Assembly: GCA_963575745.1 (NCBI GenBank)
Contig: CAUYUJ010016705.1
Coordinates: 92,258 to 156,257 of the forward strand
Direction: 5' to 3'
DNA: 64,000 nucleotides
Source: Prorocentrum cordatum
Lineage: Eukaryota > Sar > Dinophyceae > Prorocentrales > Prorocentraceae
Below, in pieces: positions 63,916 through 64,000 of this stretch; position 1 is the first letter of the stretch; each line of letters begins with the position of its first letter. Under the pieces are notes generated by a model. The model ran no database searches and was not told the origin of the DNA. It worked only from the letters and a program-made list of their open reading frames with translations. The position numbers and the translations under genes are program-made.

Positions 63916-64000
63916 TGATGCGGAGGAGGAGGAGGAGGAGGAGGAGGAGGAGGAGGAGGAGGAGAAAAGAGGAGGAGGAGGAGGCGGAGGCGGAGGCGGA
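63916..64000 (+). repeat. GGA/GGC microsatellite to window end
   Basis: GGAGGAGG with AAAAGA and GGCGGA variants; continues past the window. Confidence 0.95.

Overview
This looks like nuclear DNA from a large-genome protist, most likely a dinoflagellate. That is an inference from three things: the style of the single long retrotransposon reading frame (endonuclease, reverse transcriptase, RNase H and cysteine motifs in one frame); GC-rich minisatellites that stay open as Pro/Gln/Lys/Asp-rich pseudo-proteins; and almost no conventional genes. No organelle, bacterial or viral gene set is visible. Two 100-base runs of N (19688-19787 and 45806-45905) mark scaffold gaps.

Layout. 1-7200: two TGA microsatellites of about 2 kb flank a degenerate minisatellite that contains a 1.1 kb element with perfect terminal inverted repeats (TIRs) and two small inverted-repeat elements of another family. 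7200-13300: three copies of a small TIR element family; one is split by a 0.9 kb element whose body is an 11-bp satellite. A 182-bp palindrome, TTG tracts, a 50-bp minisatellite and pyrimidine tracts follow. 13300-19700: minisatellites of about 18 bp, 29 bp and 11 bp, more TGA repeat, then an AT-rich island ending at the first gap. 19788-25711: a LINE-like retrotransposon, the only clearly recognisable coding sequence, with two in-frame stops near its start and a frameshift near its end. 25755-29255: CCT and TGA microsatellites. 29256-31600: complex sequence with unrecognised reading frames. 31966-62320: a mosaic of a dispersed GC-rich repeat family (TCTTGGGGCC on one strand, CCCAAGAGG on the other), in at least twelve blocks and both orientations. 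These blocks are interspersed with six copies of a GC-rich hairpin usually followed by TATG/TA repeat, with tandem repeats of many period lengths, and with a second inverted copy of the 11-bp satellite element. 62321-64000: GGA, TCC and TGA repeats and a palindromic minisatellite.

No set of genes works together here. Apart from the retrotransposon, which could in principle supply endonuclease, RT and RNase H but is broken as assembled, the window is a record of nested transposition and tandem amplification. The best leads are (i) the CTAGAAC...GTTCTAG hairpin module, (ii) the satellite-carrying TIR element with two inverted copies 40 kb apart, (iii) a small TIR family with 8-bp target duplications, one copy of which hosts element (ii), and (iv) long elements with CCCACCAGCCC inverted ends and a minisatellite body. 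A few complex ORFs near splice-like signals are listed at low confidence. No tRNA, rRNA, dinoflagellate spliced-leader sequence or CRISPR array was seen.
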